Source of the DNA: Oceanobacillus rekensis
Lineage (GTDB): Bacteria > Bacillota > Bacilli > Bacillales > Amphibacillaceae
Reading direction: 5' to 3'
Length of the DNA stretch: 64,000 bases
Assembly (NCBI RefSeq): GCF_002153375.1
Contig: NZ_MTBQ01000001.1
Coordinates: 1-64,000, forward strand
A model generated the notes under the pieces. That model was not told the DNA's origin and ran no database searches. It was given only the letters and a program-made list of their open reading frames with translations. Both the position numbers and the translations under genes were made by a program. Of the stretch, positions 38,177 through 48,139 are shown piece after piece (the stretch's first letter is position 1; the number at the start of each line of letters is the position of its first letter).

Positions 38177-41100
38177 ATGATCGTACAAGAAAGGAAGCAT
38201 ACCCTTAAACCAGATCAAATTGCTGGTGTTTATAGGGAGATAAGAGAAAATGGTGACAGGGCAAACGCCATTAAAATGTTGGAAATTTATGAAAAACTTA
38301 AAAAGCAGGAATTGGTTATCAGTTTTGCGGGGCACTTTTCTGCCGGTAAATCATCGATGATCAATACATTAGTAGGTGAAGAGATATTACCGAAGAGCCC
38401 TATACCGACAAGTGCTAATGTAGTAAAAATTAACTCTGGTGAAGGGGTTGCACGTGTATATTTTACGAGTGGACAGTCAGTAGAATATGAAGAACCATAT
38501 GATATCGATATGATAAAAGAATACTCGAAAGATAAAGAAGCGATCAACAAGATAGAGATCAGTACAGGGAAACAGATTATTCCTGCAGGATCTGCCATTA
38601 TTGATACTCCAGGTATTGACGCAGCAGATGATGCAGATAGAATAATGACGGAAGCATCCTTACATTTAGCTGATATACTACTTTATATTATGGATTATAA
38701 TCATGTCCAGTCAGAAGTTAACTTACAATTCCTAAAAACAGTTCAAGAAAAGAGTCTACCATATTATGTTGTAATCAACCAAATCGATAAGCATGATGAG
38801 CAGGAATTGACCTTTAATAACTTTGATAGAAACATTAAACAAACGTTTGATCAATGGGGCTTAAAGCCAGAGGACATCTACTATACATCCTTGGTGGATC
38901 CCTCCGCAGCACATAACCAGATAGAAGAGATTAAACAGAAACTATTTTCTATCATGGATGATCGTAAGCAACATCTGAATATCTTACAGTCTGTAAAACA
39001 GGTGATGAACGACCATTGTAATTTCATCAAAAATATGTATGAAACTATGAAGAATGAATTAACTGAAGATGAAGCCAAATCGAGCAATTTCGATATTGTT
39101 AAGGAACTGGAAAGTACAAATACAAAAGTCTCTAATTTGGAAAATGAACCAATGCAGTTTGAAAAGGATTATATGAAAGAATTGCAACAAACATTAAATA
39201 ATGCATATTTAATGCCTGCCAGCCTTAGAGATAAAGCGCAACACTACTTGGAATCCCAGCAGCCTGATTTTAAGGTTGGCTTTTTCGCTTCAAAAAGAAA
39301 AACAGCAGAAGAGCAACAATTAAGAGAGGCTGAATTTCTTTCCGACTTAAATGAAACGATGAATTCATCGATTCAATGGAGGCTCCGTGACAAATTAAAT
39401 GCATTGGTAAAAAAATATGATGTGAATGATTCCGGAATTCAAAGCAAAATAAATGAAATAGAAGTTACATACAGCAGTCAACATATACGTAATCTAGTGA
39501 AACCAGGTGCAAAAGTGAATGGTGATTATGTATTGATTTATACGAATGATATAGCAGTTGCTATTAAAAATGATTATAGGCAGGTTGCGAGAAATATTTT
39601 AAAACCTATACAGACCTACATTAAAAATAAAAATGAACCAGATAAAGATAACTATCTTCGTAAGCTAGCTGAATTGAGTAAAGAAAAAAATGATAAAGAG
39701 GAATTAGAAAAATTACAATATGAAGAGAAACAAGCCTATGAACGATTGGAAAATCAATTAGAAAACCCATATGTCGATGAAACCGTTTGGAAAAATATGA
39801 AGAATGAACTGGCTATGGGCCCTAAACCAATCAGGCAGGAGAGTAAACCAACAAATAAATCAGTTGTTTCTTCTGAAAAGGAGCTTTTCACCAATGAGGA
39901 TGAAAGGAATCCTGTAACTCAATCGAATTCGTCAGTAAATGTATTAACAAGTATAGATAATACAATCCAGTTGATTCAGGAACAACCGGGTTTTGAATCT
40001 TTATTAAATGATTTAGAAGATAAAGCATATCGGCTAAAACACCGTTCTTATACAATCGCACTATTTGGGGCTTTCAGTGCAGGAAAATCATCATTTGCTA
40101 ATGCATTAATGAGTGAAAAGGTATTACCGGTATCTCCAAACCCAACAACTGCAACAGTTAATCGTATTCGCCCTGTAAACAAAGAAAACAAGCATGGATC
40201 TGTCGTCGTAACCCTAAAAGATAAGGAATCTTTAACAAATGACATAGCTATGATTACAAAAAAGTTGTCCCCAAAAGCAACTGAATTTAATGAAATGATG
40301 GAATGGGTGACATCGAATAAGATCGATGAGAGTAATCAGCTTAATAAGATGTATCAATCCTATTTGCGGGCGATGATTGCTGGATATGAAGAGATAAAGC
40401 GTTTCATAGGGAATACCGTCACAATAACAATAGAAGAATTTGGAAACTATGTAACAGATGAAACGAAAGCATGCTATATCGAAGCAATTGATCTTTATTA
40501 TGACTGTGAGTTAACAAGAAAAGGCATTACGTTAGTTGACACACCAGGTGCAGATTCTGTCAATGCAAGACATACAAATGTAGCATTTGATTATATTAAA
40601 CATGCAGATGCAATCTTGTATGTCACTTACTATAATCATGCGTTATCCCGAGCAGATAAAGACTTTCTGATGCAGCTTGGCCGGGTTAAGGAAGCGTTTC
40701 AACTCGATAAAATGTTTTTCATTGTAAATGCAGCTGATTTGGCTTCTGATGAAACGGAATTGAAACTAGTGACCGATTATGTGCAGGATCAACTTCAACA
40801 GTTAGGTATACGTCTTCCAAGACTTTATCCAGTATCAAGTAAAATGTCCCTGGAGGAAAAAATAGAAAAGCGCTCTCTCAACAAACAAATGCTAATGTTT
40901 GAACAAGATTTTTACCAATTCATCTATCATGACTTAGCTGCTTTAACAGTTGATTCAGCCATTTGGGACATACAAAGAACAAGTCATGTATTAGACAATT
41001 ATATTCAATCGCTCGCGATGGATAAACAGGAAAAGCAAAACAGACAAATAGAGCTAGCCGAAAAGAAAAAAAGACTCACGGAAGATATTCGCAGCTTACC

Positions 41101-41803
41101 AACCACAGCTTACAAAGATCAAATAGAACAGAAAGTGGAAAAACAGCTATTTTATGTAATAGAAAGATTATCGATCCGTTATCATGATATGTTTAAAGAA
41201 ATATTTAACCCAACAACCATTACAGAGTCCGGAAAAAGAGCGCTGTTTCAATTGAAAAGTTGCTTAGATAATCTTATTGAATATATAGGGTTTGAGCTAC
41301 ATCAGGAAATGCAGGCTGTTTCATTGAGGATGGAAGCCTATATTCAATTACAATTAAAAGAGGTCCATAAAAATTTGGCAACGAAAAGTGTAGTATCAGA
41401 CGATTTATTTGAACTTCCCGAAATGAACAGATATGAATTGATAACACCTGATTATGAACAAGCATTATCAACATTGGAGACCCATCAATTCAATCGATTA
41501 CTCTCAAAATTTAAAGATACGAAAGCTTTTTTTGAGAAAAACGAAAAGGAATTTATGAAAGAAGAGATGTATGCTATAATAGAACCTTATGCAAAACAGT
41601 ATGTAGATGCAAGTCAGTCACATATGATAAAAGTATATACAAAGCAGTGGGATGAGATTGTTGATTTAATGAAAGAGCAAGTTGAAAATAATATCGATAT
41701 TCAATTGAATAATTATCTTGAAATACTCATTTCTGCAGTTGATATGCCAGTATTAGTGCAAAAACAAGAAAAAATCAATTCTATTATAAAGCAGTTGATA
41801 TAG
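38177..41803 (+). CDS. dynA: DynA, tandem dynamin-like GTPase
   Basis: This 1208-residue protein has two complete bacterial dynamin units. The first has P-loop GHFSAGKSS (about residue 55), DTPGIDAAD and NQID; the second has GAFSAGKSS (about residue 633), DTPGADSVN and NAAD. Long helical stalk regions follow each. B. subtilis DynA (1193 residues) tethers and fuses membranes and helps membranes resist pores and phage. I chose ATG at 38177 after GAAAGGA. The earlier ATG at 38147 has no site. It is followed by ypcP 14 bases later, as in B. subtilis. Confidence 0.95.
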   Translation: MIVQERKHTLKPDQIAGVYREIRENGDRANAIKMLEIYEKLKKQELVISFAGHFSAGKSSMINTLVGEEILPKSPIPTSANVVKINSGEGVARVYFTSGQSVEYEEPYDIDMIKEYSKDKEAINKIEISTGKQIIPAGSAIIDTPGIDAADDADRIMTEASLHLADILLYIMDYNHVQSEVNLQFLKTVQEKSLPYYVVINQIDKHDEQELTFNNFDRNIKQTFDQWGLKPEDIYYTSLVDPSAAHNQIEEIKQKLFSIMDDRKQHLNILQSVKQVMNDHCNFIKNMYETMKNELTEDEAKSSNFDIVKELESTNTKVSNLENEPMQFEKDYMKELQQTLNNAYLMPASLRDKAQHYLESQQPDFKVGFFASKRKTAEEQQLREAEFLSDLNETMNSSIQWRLRDKLNALVKKYDVNDSGIQSKINEIEVTYSSQHIRNLVKPGAKVNGDYVLIYTNDIAVAIKNDYRQVARNILKPIQTYIKNKNEPDKDNYLRKLAELSKEKNDKEELEKLQYEEKQAYERLENQLENPYVDETVWKNMKNELAMGPKPIRQESKPTNKSVVSSEKELFTNEDERNPVTQSNSSVNVLTSIDNTIQLIQEQPGFESLLNDLEDKAYRLKHRSYTIALFGAFSAGKSSFANALMSEKVLPVSPNPTTATVNRIRPVNKENKHGSVVVTLKDKESLTNDIAMITKKLSPKATEFNEMMEWVTSNKIDESNQLNKMYQSYLRAMIAGYEEIKRFIGNTVTITIEEFGNYVTDETKACYIEAIDLYYDCELTRKGITLVDTPGADSVNARHTNVAFDYIKHADAILYVTYYNHALSRADKDFLMQLGRVKEAFQLDKMFFIVNAADLASDETELKLVTDYVQDQLQQLGIRLPRLYPVSSKMSLEEKIEKRSLNKQMLMFEQDFYQFIYHDLAALTVDSAIWDIQRTSHVLDNYIQSLAMDKQEKQNRQIELAEKKKRLTEDIRSLPTTAYKDQIEQKVEKQLFYVIERLSIRYHDMFKEIFNPTTITESGKRALFQLKSCLDNLIEYIGFELHQEMQAVSLRMEAYIQLQLKEVHKNLATKSVVSDDLFELPEMNRYELITPDYEQALSTLETHQFNRLLSKFKDTKAFFEKNEKEFMKEEMYAIIEPYAKQYVDASQSHMIKVYTKQWDEIVDLMKEQVENNIDIQLNNYLEILISAVDMPVLVQKQEKINSIIKQLI

Positions 41804-41817
41804 GAGAAGTGTCTTAA

Positions 41818-42684
41818 ATGGAAAAAAATAATGTTTTATTGGTTGATGGGATGGCATTACTTTTTAGAGGTTTCTTTGCAACATCATTTCGTGGAAACTT
41901 TATGATTACAAGTAAGGGAATACCAACTAACGGTATCTATCAATTTATGAGATACTTTCTGGATGCGGTAGATACGTTTGAACCTACACATGTAGTATGC
42001 TGCTGGGACATGGGAAGCAAAACTTTCCGTACAGAGCTGTACGAAGGCTATAAAGCAAATAGAGATACTGCACCAATCGAGTTGGTTCCACAATTTGATC
42101 TAGTTAAAGAAGTTGTCGAGGCATTTAATATGCCAAATATAGGTCTTGAAAATTTTGAGGCTGATGATTGTATTGGAACACTCGCAAAGCTATACGGAAA
42201 AGATAATAATGTAACAATTCTTACAGGAGATCAGGATATATTGCAGCTTGTTGATGAACATATTAGTGTTGCAATTATGAGAAAAGGCATGGGAAATTAT
42301 GAAGTCTTTAATTGGGATAACTTCTATGAAAAGAAAGAAATAAACCCAAATCAGGTGGTAGACTTAAAAGGCTTAATGGGTGACTCTGCCGATAACTATC
42401 CCGGGGTGAAGGGGATTGGCGAGAAAACCGCATTAAAACTTCTAAAGCAGTACGAAACGATTGATAACTTGCTGGAAAATATCGATCAATTACCAAAAGG
42501 TGTCCAAACGAAAATTAACAATAATTTGGATATGCTGCATCTATCAAGATCGTTAGCACAAATTAAATGTGACGTGCCTATTACATGTGAGCTGGATCAA
42601 GCTCAATGGAAATATGATAAGAATAGAGTGACAATGAAATTTGAGGAATTGGAATTTAAAAATTTGGATAAATTATTATCATAA
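41818..42684 (+). CDS. ypcP: 5'-3' exonuclease (YpcP)
   Basis: This 288-residue protein is a stand-alone relative of the 5' nuclease domain of DNA polymerase I. Metal-binding acids lie in LLVDGMALLFRGF, NFEADDCIGTLA and TGDQDILQL, and the H3TH segment is DLKGLMGDSADNYPGVKGIGEKTA. It removes RNA primers and flaps, overlapping with PolA. AGGAG precedes the ATG, 14 bases after dynA. Confidence 0.96.
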   Translation: MEKNNVLLVDGMALLFRGFFATSFRGNFMITSKGIPTNGIYQFMRYFLDAVDTFEPTHVVCCWDMGSKTFRTELYEGYKANRDTAPIELVPQFDLVKEVVEAFNMPNIGLENFEADDCIGTLAKLYGKDNNVTILTGDQDILQLVDEHISVAIMRKGMGNYEVFNWDNFYEKKEINPNQVVDLKGLMGDSADNYPGVKGIGEKTALKLLKQYETIDNLLENIDQLPKGVQTKINNNLDMLHLSRSLAQIKCDVPITCELDQAQWKYDKNRVTMKFEELEFKNLDKLLS

Positions 42685-42690
42685 ATATCG

Positions 42691-42729
42691 AAAATCCTCT
42701 GTATTCAGTTACAGAGGATTTTTGTTTTT
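42691..42729 (+). terminator. terminator after ypcP
   Basis: AAAATCCTCTGTA pairs with TTACAGAGGATTTT and is followed by TGTTTTT. Confidence 0.88.
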
Positions 42730-42896
42730 CGTCAGAATCATTTTACCGGGGAGGGGTATGCGTAAAAATGTCGAGGGTATATGGCAGAGAAAAGGTGAAT
42801 AAATTAAGCAATGGACCGCCACGATACTAGTTGTATAACTTTTGTATAATTATATCCTTTATAAAGAACAGCATTCTCAATTAGGAGGGATTCACA

Positions 42897-43742
42897 ATGA
42901 ATAAAATTTTTGTATATGGAACATTGCGTTTTAATGAGGTTAATCACATGTATTTGAAAGGTGCTTTATGTTTGGTGAAGCATGCTTGGATATATGGTAA
43001 ATTATTTGATACGAAACACGGATATCCGGTTATGAAGGAGCATAATGAAGAAAAAGTTTACGGTGAATTATATGAAGTGACTGACACTCAACTTGCTGCT
43101 ATTGATCGGTTGGAAGGATTCGAATTGGTTGGATCCGATAATTTGTATGAAAAGAAAAAGGTCACTGTCTATGATGACATTGGAGAAATAACAGAAGCAC
43201 TGACTTATACAACAGGGAGATCACTTGCAGATTCTACTGATGTAATTCCATATGGGGACTGGAGAGTTTATCAGTACCTCCGTGAGGGTGCTATCTACTA
43301 TTTTGCCTATGGTTCCTGTATGGATGATAGAAGATTTAAACTGGCAAAGGTAGATCAGCATTTCCGTAAGGTTATCGGAAGCGGAAAATTACACAATTAT
43401 GGTTTTCGTTTTAGTAGAAATTCAAAAGACGGCGGGAAAGCAGATATAATCGTAGCAAACAGTGAATTTGTCGAAGGGATTATCTACGAGATACCTATTG
43501 AAGCTGTTGATTACTTGTACGAACGTGAAGGTGTGTATGTCGAAGCCTATCGTCCTATGATTGTTTCTGTGAACATGAATGATGGAAGAAATGTCGAGGT
43601 TTTAACGTTTATTGGAATCACTAAAAGTATAGAAACAAAGCCAACGGAAGTTTATGCTGATGAAATCTTAACTGGAGCTGGTAAGTTACTCAGTGCAACT
43701 TATATAGAAGGTTTGCGACGAAGGGTAAATCTTTTGACTTGA
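42897..43742 (+). CDS. Two-domain gamma-glutamylcyclotransferase-like protein
   Basis: This 281-residue protein joins two cyclotransferase folds. The first (residues 1-115) is AIG2-like, with the signature FVYGTLRFNE and the acid in DRLEGFE. The second (about residues 135-281) is a distant copy starting FAYGSCMDDRRF, with DYLYEREGVY. It resembles B. subtilis YkqA in size and design. Such enzymes cut gamma-glutamyl amines or peptides to oxoproline, and the real substrate is unknown. AGGAGGG precedes the ATG. Confidence 0.88.
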   Translation: MNKIFVYGTLRFNEVNHMYLKGALCLVKHAWIYGKLFDTKHGYPVMKEHNEEKVYGELYEVTDTQLAAIDRLEGFELVGSDNLYEKKKVTVYDDIGEITEALTYTTGRSLADSTDVIPYGDWRVYQYLREGAIYYFAYGSCMDDRRFKLAKVDQHFRKVIGSGKLHNYGFRFSRNSKDGGKADIIVANSEFVEGIIYEIPIEAVDYLYEREGVYVEAYRPMIVSVNMNDGRNVEVLTFIGITKSIETKPTEVYADEILTGAGKLLSATYIEGLRRRVNLLT

Positions 43743-43914
43743 GTAAAATCGATGAAATATGATGACTAGGCATAAATCTTGGTAAATGGTATAAAAAGTG
43801 TCTATAATTATTAATTATAGGATGTTTAAAAAGTTCGGTTAATATGACACTCGACCTGTTTTATCCTCCTTTATGAATACACATTTATTTTATTAATGTG
43901 CAGGAGGAAATGGA

Positions 43915-44340
43915 ATGTACTTCCCATCGAAAAAGGATAAATGGTTAACTATTTTAATATGGACAGTTGCTCTACTGGGCATGATGACTCCATTACTCAA
44001 AGGACAACTAGCAGCTGCGGGCATTATGTTGCTGCTTGGCTTAATTTTATTATGGTTCTGGTTTAAAACCGGCTATAAAATTGAAAATGACAAAATTAGG
44101 ATATATTATGGTCCAATCAGGCAAACGGTCAAGATTAATGAAATAAAAGTTATTGTAAAGTCAAAATCCCCATTAACTTCACCAGCGCTATCCATGGATC
44201 GTATTCAAATCAGATGTGGGAAATATGACGTCACTTCCATTTCCCCTGAAGACCAACAACGATTCCTGGATACTCTCACAGGTTTAAATCCGGAAATCTC
44301 ATTGGATTCTCGGTTAATGACAAAAAAAGCTAGAAAGTAG
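43915..44340 (+). CDS. Membrane protein with bacterial PH domain
   Basis: This 141-residue protein has two N-terminal membrane helices (about residues 11-27 and 30-48) and a DUF1200-type bacterial PH domain (YKIENDKIRIYYGPIRQTVKINEI and CGKYDVTSISPEDQQRFLDTL). Function is unknown. AGGAGG precedes the ATG. It ends six bases before cysK and is probably co-transcribed with it. Confidence 0.85.
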   Translation: MYFPSKKDKWLTILIWTVALLGMMTPLLKGQLAAAGIMLLLGLILLWFWFKTGYKIENDKIRIYYGPIRQTVKINEIKVIVKSKSPLTSPALSMDRIQIRCGKYDVTSISPEDQQRFLDTLTGLNPEISLDSRLMTKKARK

Positions 44341-44346
44341 GTTTAG

Positions 44347-45270
44347 ATGATGAAAGTTGTAAATGATATGACGGAACTAATCGGTAATACACCTTTATTG
44401 AAATTAAATAAGGTTGTCCCTGAGGGAGCGGCAGATGTATATATTAAGATGGAGATGTTTAATCCTAGTAAAAGTGTAAAAGACCGTGCTGCATATAATA
44501 TGATTAAAGTGGCAGAGGAAGAAGGATTAATCAAACAGGGAGACACCATCATTGAACCAACGAGCGGGAATACAGGTATCGGCCTTGCGATGACTGCTGC
44601 AGCAAAAGGTTACAAAGCTATTATGGTGATGCCTGATAATAGTACAATGGAAAGAAGAAATATTTTAAAAGCCTATGGTGCGAAAGTTGTATTGACTCCA
44701 AGTGAGGAGAAAATGCCTGGATCTATTAAGAAAGCGTTAGAGATTCAAAAAGAAATTCCAGGCAGCTTCATCCCACAACAATTCGAAAATTTTGCAAATC
44801 CTGATATCCATCGAACTACAACTGCATTAGAAATCATTGAACAAACAGAAGGTAATCTAGATGCATTTGTATGTACTGCGGGGACTGGTGGAACTGTGAC
44901 AGGAACTGGTGAAACATTAAAAGAAAAAATTCCGGGAATTCATGTTGCAGTTGTAGAGCCAAAAGGATCTCCAGTACTGTCTGGTGGTCAGCCAGGTAAA
45001 CATAAACTCGTCGGTACAAGTCCCGGATTTGTTCCAGATATTTTAAACATAGCTGTATATGATGAAATTATTCAAATCAGTGATGAGGATGCAATTCATT
45101 TATTGCGTAGATTAACACGTGAAGAGGGCGTATTTCTTGGACCCTCAGGCGCAGCGGCAGTGTATGCTGCAATCAATGTTGCTAAAAAGCTTGGAAAAGG
45201 AAAAAAAGTCGTTTGTATTGCTCCAGACACAGGTGAACGTTATTTGAGTATGAATCTATTTGATGAGTAA
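44347..45270 (+). CDS. cysK: Cysteine synthase (O-acetylserine thiol-lyase)
   Basis: This 307-residue PLP enzyme makes cysteine from O-acetylserine and sulfide. The PLP lysine is in PSKSVKDRAAYNMI (about residue 42), the substrate loop is PTSGNTGIG, and the phosphate cup is GTGGTVTGTG. Two adjacent ATG codons follow GTAGG. A related role such as cystathionine beta-synthase is less likely because the downstream regulatory domain is missing. A terminator follows about 120 bases later. Confidence 0.95.
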   Translation: MMKVVNDMTELIGNTPLLKLNKVVPEGAADVYIKMEMFNPSKSVKDRAAYNMIKVAEEEGLIKQGDTIIEPTSGNTGIGLAMTAAAKGYKAIMVMPDNSTMERRNILKAYGAKVVLTPSEEKMPGSIKKALEIQKEIPGSFIPQQFENFANPDIHRTTTALEIIEQTEGNLDAFVCTAGTGGTVTGTGETLKEKIPGIHVAVVEPKGSPVLSGGQPGKHKLVGTSPGFVPDILNIAVYDEIIQISDEDAIHLLRRLTREEGVFLGPSGAAAVYAAINVAKKLGKGKKVVCIAPDTGERYLSMNLFDE

Positions 45271-45388
45271 TCACTTTGAGTTACATAAAGGAAAGGAGCC
45301 CGAAGAAATACTAAAAGGTTCCGTTTTGAGTTGCATTTTCAGAAAATACAACTCGCATGACATTAAAATTGACCGATAAAATGGTGAA

Positions 45389-45420
45389 TAAAAGTCGTCT
45401 AAACTAGACGGCTTTTATTA
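45389..45420 (+). terminator. terminator downstream of cysK
   Basis: TAAAAGTCGTCT pairs with AGACGGCTTTTA (one G-T pair) and runs into TTATT. A second weaker hairpin of the same type (AAGGCGATC with GATCGTCTT, then TTATT) lies at 45483-45512. Confidence 0.75.
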
Positions 45421-45670
45421 TTAATATAACAGGGATAATATTAAGTTATTTAAAAATTACTTATAAAACAGTTTAGCTAAACAAGGCGATCACCAAAACG
45501 ATCGTCTTTTATTAGGAATATGTTTTTAGAATATTATGTTACCACTGGATAGACTTATTGAACAAATGGTGCAAGATTATAGAAGAAGACCTAAAAAAAT
45601 AAATTTTAGAATTTGAAGTGGAGGTGTGTTTTTCATTGGGAGAAGATAAAGAATAAAAGGATGGGTTAGA

Positions 45671-45804
45671 ATGAAAGATTTAATTATAAAAGTTGAAACA
45701 CTTATGCTTGATGAAAGAGCATATCACTCAAAGCCTGTGAGATTTATTTTTCGCTATTAGTGATTATTGTTATTTTTGAAATTGTTTACGAAAGTGCATT
45801 TTAA
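45671..45804 (+). pseudogene. Frameshifted small membrane protein
   Basis: An ATG after AAAAGGATGGG opens MKDLIIKVETLMLDERAYHSK, then hits a stop. Reading with a single-base shift near 45731 continues as EIYFSLLVIIVIFEIVYESAF, a single membrane helix, to a stop at 45804. Together they would make a membrane protein of about 44 residues. I do not recognise it. It may be a decayed or slip-dependent gene. The region 45271-45827 holds nothing else but two terminator-like hairpins. Confidence 0.35.
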
Positions 45805-45827
45805 AATTTTTCGAGGTGATTTTTGTA

Positions 45828-46424
45828 ATGGGAAAATGGTTTCCAAGAATTTACGATATGGTGATGCTTCCTCTTGAACTAAATAAATTTAGTAAAATTA
45901 GAAAAGCACTTGTAGGTAAGGCAACAGGAAGGGTATTAGAAATTGGTTCAGGTTCAGGAATAAATTTTCGTTACTATAGGGATGTGTCACATGTGGATGC
46001 AATTGAACCTAATCCTGTAATGAATAAACGGTCAATCAAACAAATAGGGAGTTCGTATATTCCAATTCAAACTCATTTGGTCGGAGCGGAGAAACTTCCT
46101 TTTGCTGATAATACATTTGATTCCGTAGTAGCGACTCTTGTCTTTTGTACTATTCCAGAGCCCTTGAAAGCAATTAAAGAAATTCAAAGAGTATGTAAGC
46201 CTGGTGCTAAAATATTGGTATTTGAACATGTAAGAATGAATCAAAAACTCTTAGGGAAAGCGCAGGATTTATTGACACCAACATGGAAGAAACTTTGTGA
46301 TGGGTGCCATCTAAATCGCAACACACTGGAATTATTGAGACAAACAAAGATATCAATTCATAAAGTGGAATGTCACTTTAAAGGCCTGTTTTTAACAGTT
46401 GAATGTTCTAAGGAAGTAAAATAA
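45828..46424 (+). CDS. Class I SAM-dependent methyltransferase
   Basis: This 198-residue protein has the SAM site VLEIGSGSGINFRYY (motif I), DAIEPNP (motif II) and LPFADNTFDSVVATLVFCTI (motif III), typical of UbiE/PmtA-like phospholipid or small-molecule methyltransferases. A cysteine pair in KKLCDGCHLNRNTLELL matches the phosphatidylethanolamine/thiol methyltransferase-like branch (METTL7-like). The substrate is unknown. I chose ATG at 45828, the first with a good site (GAGGTGA). Confidence 0.88.
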   Translation: MGKWFPRIYDMVMLPLELNKFSKIRKALVGKATGRVLEIGSGSGINFRYYRDVSHVDAIEPNPVMNKRSIKQIGSSYIPIQTHLVGAEKLPFADNTFDSVVATLVFCTIPEPLKAIKEIQRVCKPGAKILVFEHVRMNQKLLGKAQDLLTPTWKKLCDGCHLNRNTLELLRQTKISIHKVECHFKGLFLTVECSKEVK

Positions 46425-46549
46425 AAGTACAACTCCTTTGTTGTTGCTCCAAATAGAAATAGTTATGAGAAAGGCAGTTAACATGGTGTTTAATCAACAC
46501 TGGTTCAAACATTTCATTAATTTTTATAACGCCATCTGAAGGTTGTTCT

Positions 46550-46783
46550 CTGGATACGTCTGAAATCCCCCACGGATGCGATTGTAAACACTATACGCCA
46601 ATTCGGAATGGCTTTTGGTGTTATTATATTAACAACCATTATTAGCATTGCAACGAGTCAAATGGATGCTTCGTATGAAGTTGCAACATATGGGGAACAA
46701 CATTCGCTTTTATTATTATGAGTGTACTTTCCCTAATAGCAGTTTGCTTATCATTATTCATTAAGGAAAGCGGAACAAAATAG
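46550..46783 (+). pseudogene. C-terminal remnant of a drug:H+ MFS transporter
   Basis: The frame reads SPTDAIVNTIRQFGMAFGV and ILTTIISIATSQ, then shifts after ATYGEQHS into GTTFAFIIMSVLSLIAVCLSLFIKESGTK and a stop. This is the last two helices of a DHA2-type (EmrB/QacA) transporter with one frameshift. The rest is absent. The stretch 46784-47154 after it holds a hairpin (AAAAGGC/GCCTTTTC, about 46828-46858) and a 25-codon scrap at 46891-46968, but no gene. Confidence 0.7.
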
Positions 46784-47113
46784 AAGTTATTCCTAAAATA
46801 AAACTCGTTATTAACTCTTCAACGAGCAAAAGGCTAATTTCGATCAGCGGCCTTTTCTTATTGGAATAACGGGCAGATAGTGCAACAAAATGGCTGATGA
46901 ACTTGCGATATTTGTGTTACAAGGAACGGAAACAGCTACAGCATCAAACTATACATTAAAGGTTTAAGTTACTGTATAAAAAATAAAGTTTATCATCTAA
47001 TGAATTTTTTATATAAAAGTGTGCGATTATTTGCTAAGGGTAATCGCTACTTGTGCTAAATTGCGGTATTGTTTAACAAGCGGAAATTTTTATCTTTTTT
47101 TACTTAGCAATAA

Positions 47114-47127
47114 ATGTAAACGTTTAA
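47114..47127 (+). promoter_or_regulatory. Near-consensus cre-like site
   Basis: TGTAAACGTTTAAA differs from the CcpA site TGWAANCGNTNWCA at one position. It lies just before the ribosome site of the lipoprotein gene. This is a pattern match only. Confidence 0.3.
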
Positions 47128-47154
47128 AAAGTGTCGATCATTAGGAGGGTGTTT

Positions 47155-47988
47155 ATGAAGGCCAAGAAAATGTTTCTAAGTATTTTTATTGTCTTTTTCT
47201 TTTTCTTGAACGCTTGTTTGAATAATGATGTTAGTGAAGACCTATCCTCAGTTCAAGATGCAAGTAATAGAGCTACTCAGCTTGAAAACGGGAGATTTTC
47301 TTATGTTAATGTTGTAGAAAACGAACATGAAGGACAAACCCAAGAAACAGAAGGTGTTTTTGTTGTTCAAGATGATTATATTGATTGGCATACAGAGCTA
47401 GTGTTAGGCGAAGGGAATAATAATACGCTCACTGAGACTTTTCAGAAAGAGAAAACGCAATACCAGCGTTTTGGTAGAATAAACGAGGGTTATCAATTTA
47501 TTGGTAATGATAATAGGGTGTTAACAGAAGAACCTGAATGGCAGATGGTTAATGAGGGTGCAACGGGATACCCTGATTACCTGCAATCTTTTATGAAAAT
47601 AGAACTTAATAAGGATGATATAGAAAAGGTAGAGAAAATAGAGGGAAATCATTTAACAATTTACGAGATTACTTATAATGACTCTTACCTCTCATCTGTA
47701 AAGCAGAATAATATTTTTGAGATAAATGAACAGTTGGACAAGGCGAAAGAAGAAGATGCTGATACTAACGTAATAAGTTCTTTAGAAAATTCTCTATCTT
47801 ATAATGACAACATAACCTACAAAAGCATAAAATTGATCTTAACGGTGGATGATACCGGAGTGTTGATAGGAAAAGAATTACAAAGTAGTTTTGAACAAAC
47901 TGTTAACGATTCATCAGAAAATATACAAATGACGGATAGGATAGAAATTTTAGAATATAACGGGACAGATATGAAAATCGAACTTTAA
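47155..47988 (+). CDS. Lipoprotein, unknown function
   Basis: This 277-residue protein has a lipoprotein signal (MKAKKMFLSIFIVFFFFLNAC, lipid Cys at the end of LNAC) and a soluble region of beta-strand-rich, acidic sequence with repeated two-strand units (ENGRFSYVNVVENEHEGQ, then YQRFGRINEGYQFIGN). It resembles DUF6612-type extracellular lipoproteins, an uncertain match. I chose ATG at 47155 after AGGAGGG. It follows a decayed transporter in an accessory-looking stretch. Confidence 0.78.
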   Translation: MKAKKMFLSIFIVFFFFLNACLNNDVSEDLSSVQDASNRATQLENGRFSYVNVVENEHEGQTQETEGVFVVQDDYIDWHTELVLGEGNNNTLTETFQKEKTQYQRFGRINEGYQFIGNDNRVLTEEPEWQMVNEGATGYPDYLQSFMKIELNKDDIEKVEKIEGNHLTIYEITYNDSYLSSVKQNNIFEINEQLDKAKEEDADTNVISSLENSLSYNDNITYKSIKLILTVDDTGVLIGKELQSSFEQTVNDSSENIQMTDRIEILEYNGTDMKIEL

Positions 47989-48139
47989 TTCTTATACCTT
48001 TGACAGCCAATTTTACAATAACGCTTAAAAAATAAATAGTAATCCGTTTTATACCGGCTTTTATCATGAATATAGTGAAGCTTGAATAAATTAGAAAGGA
48101 GGTTGTCCATAGCACAACAGGGAATGTAGGGGGAAGAAT

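Noticed and set aside
42768-42812. Short ORF after GGGGAGGGG between ypcP and the cyclotransferase
   Set aside because: The ribosome site is only one base from the ATG and the peptide is 14 residues, with no sign of function.
46891-46968. 25-codon ORF before the lipoprotein gene
   Set aside because: Too short, without ribosome site or recognisable motif. It may be a scrap of a lost gene.
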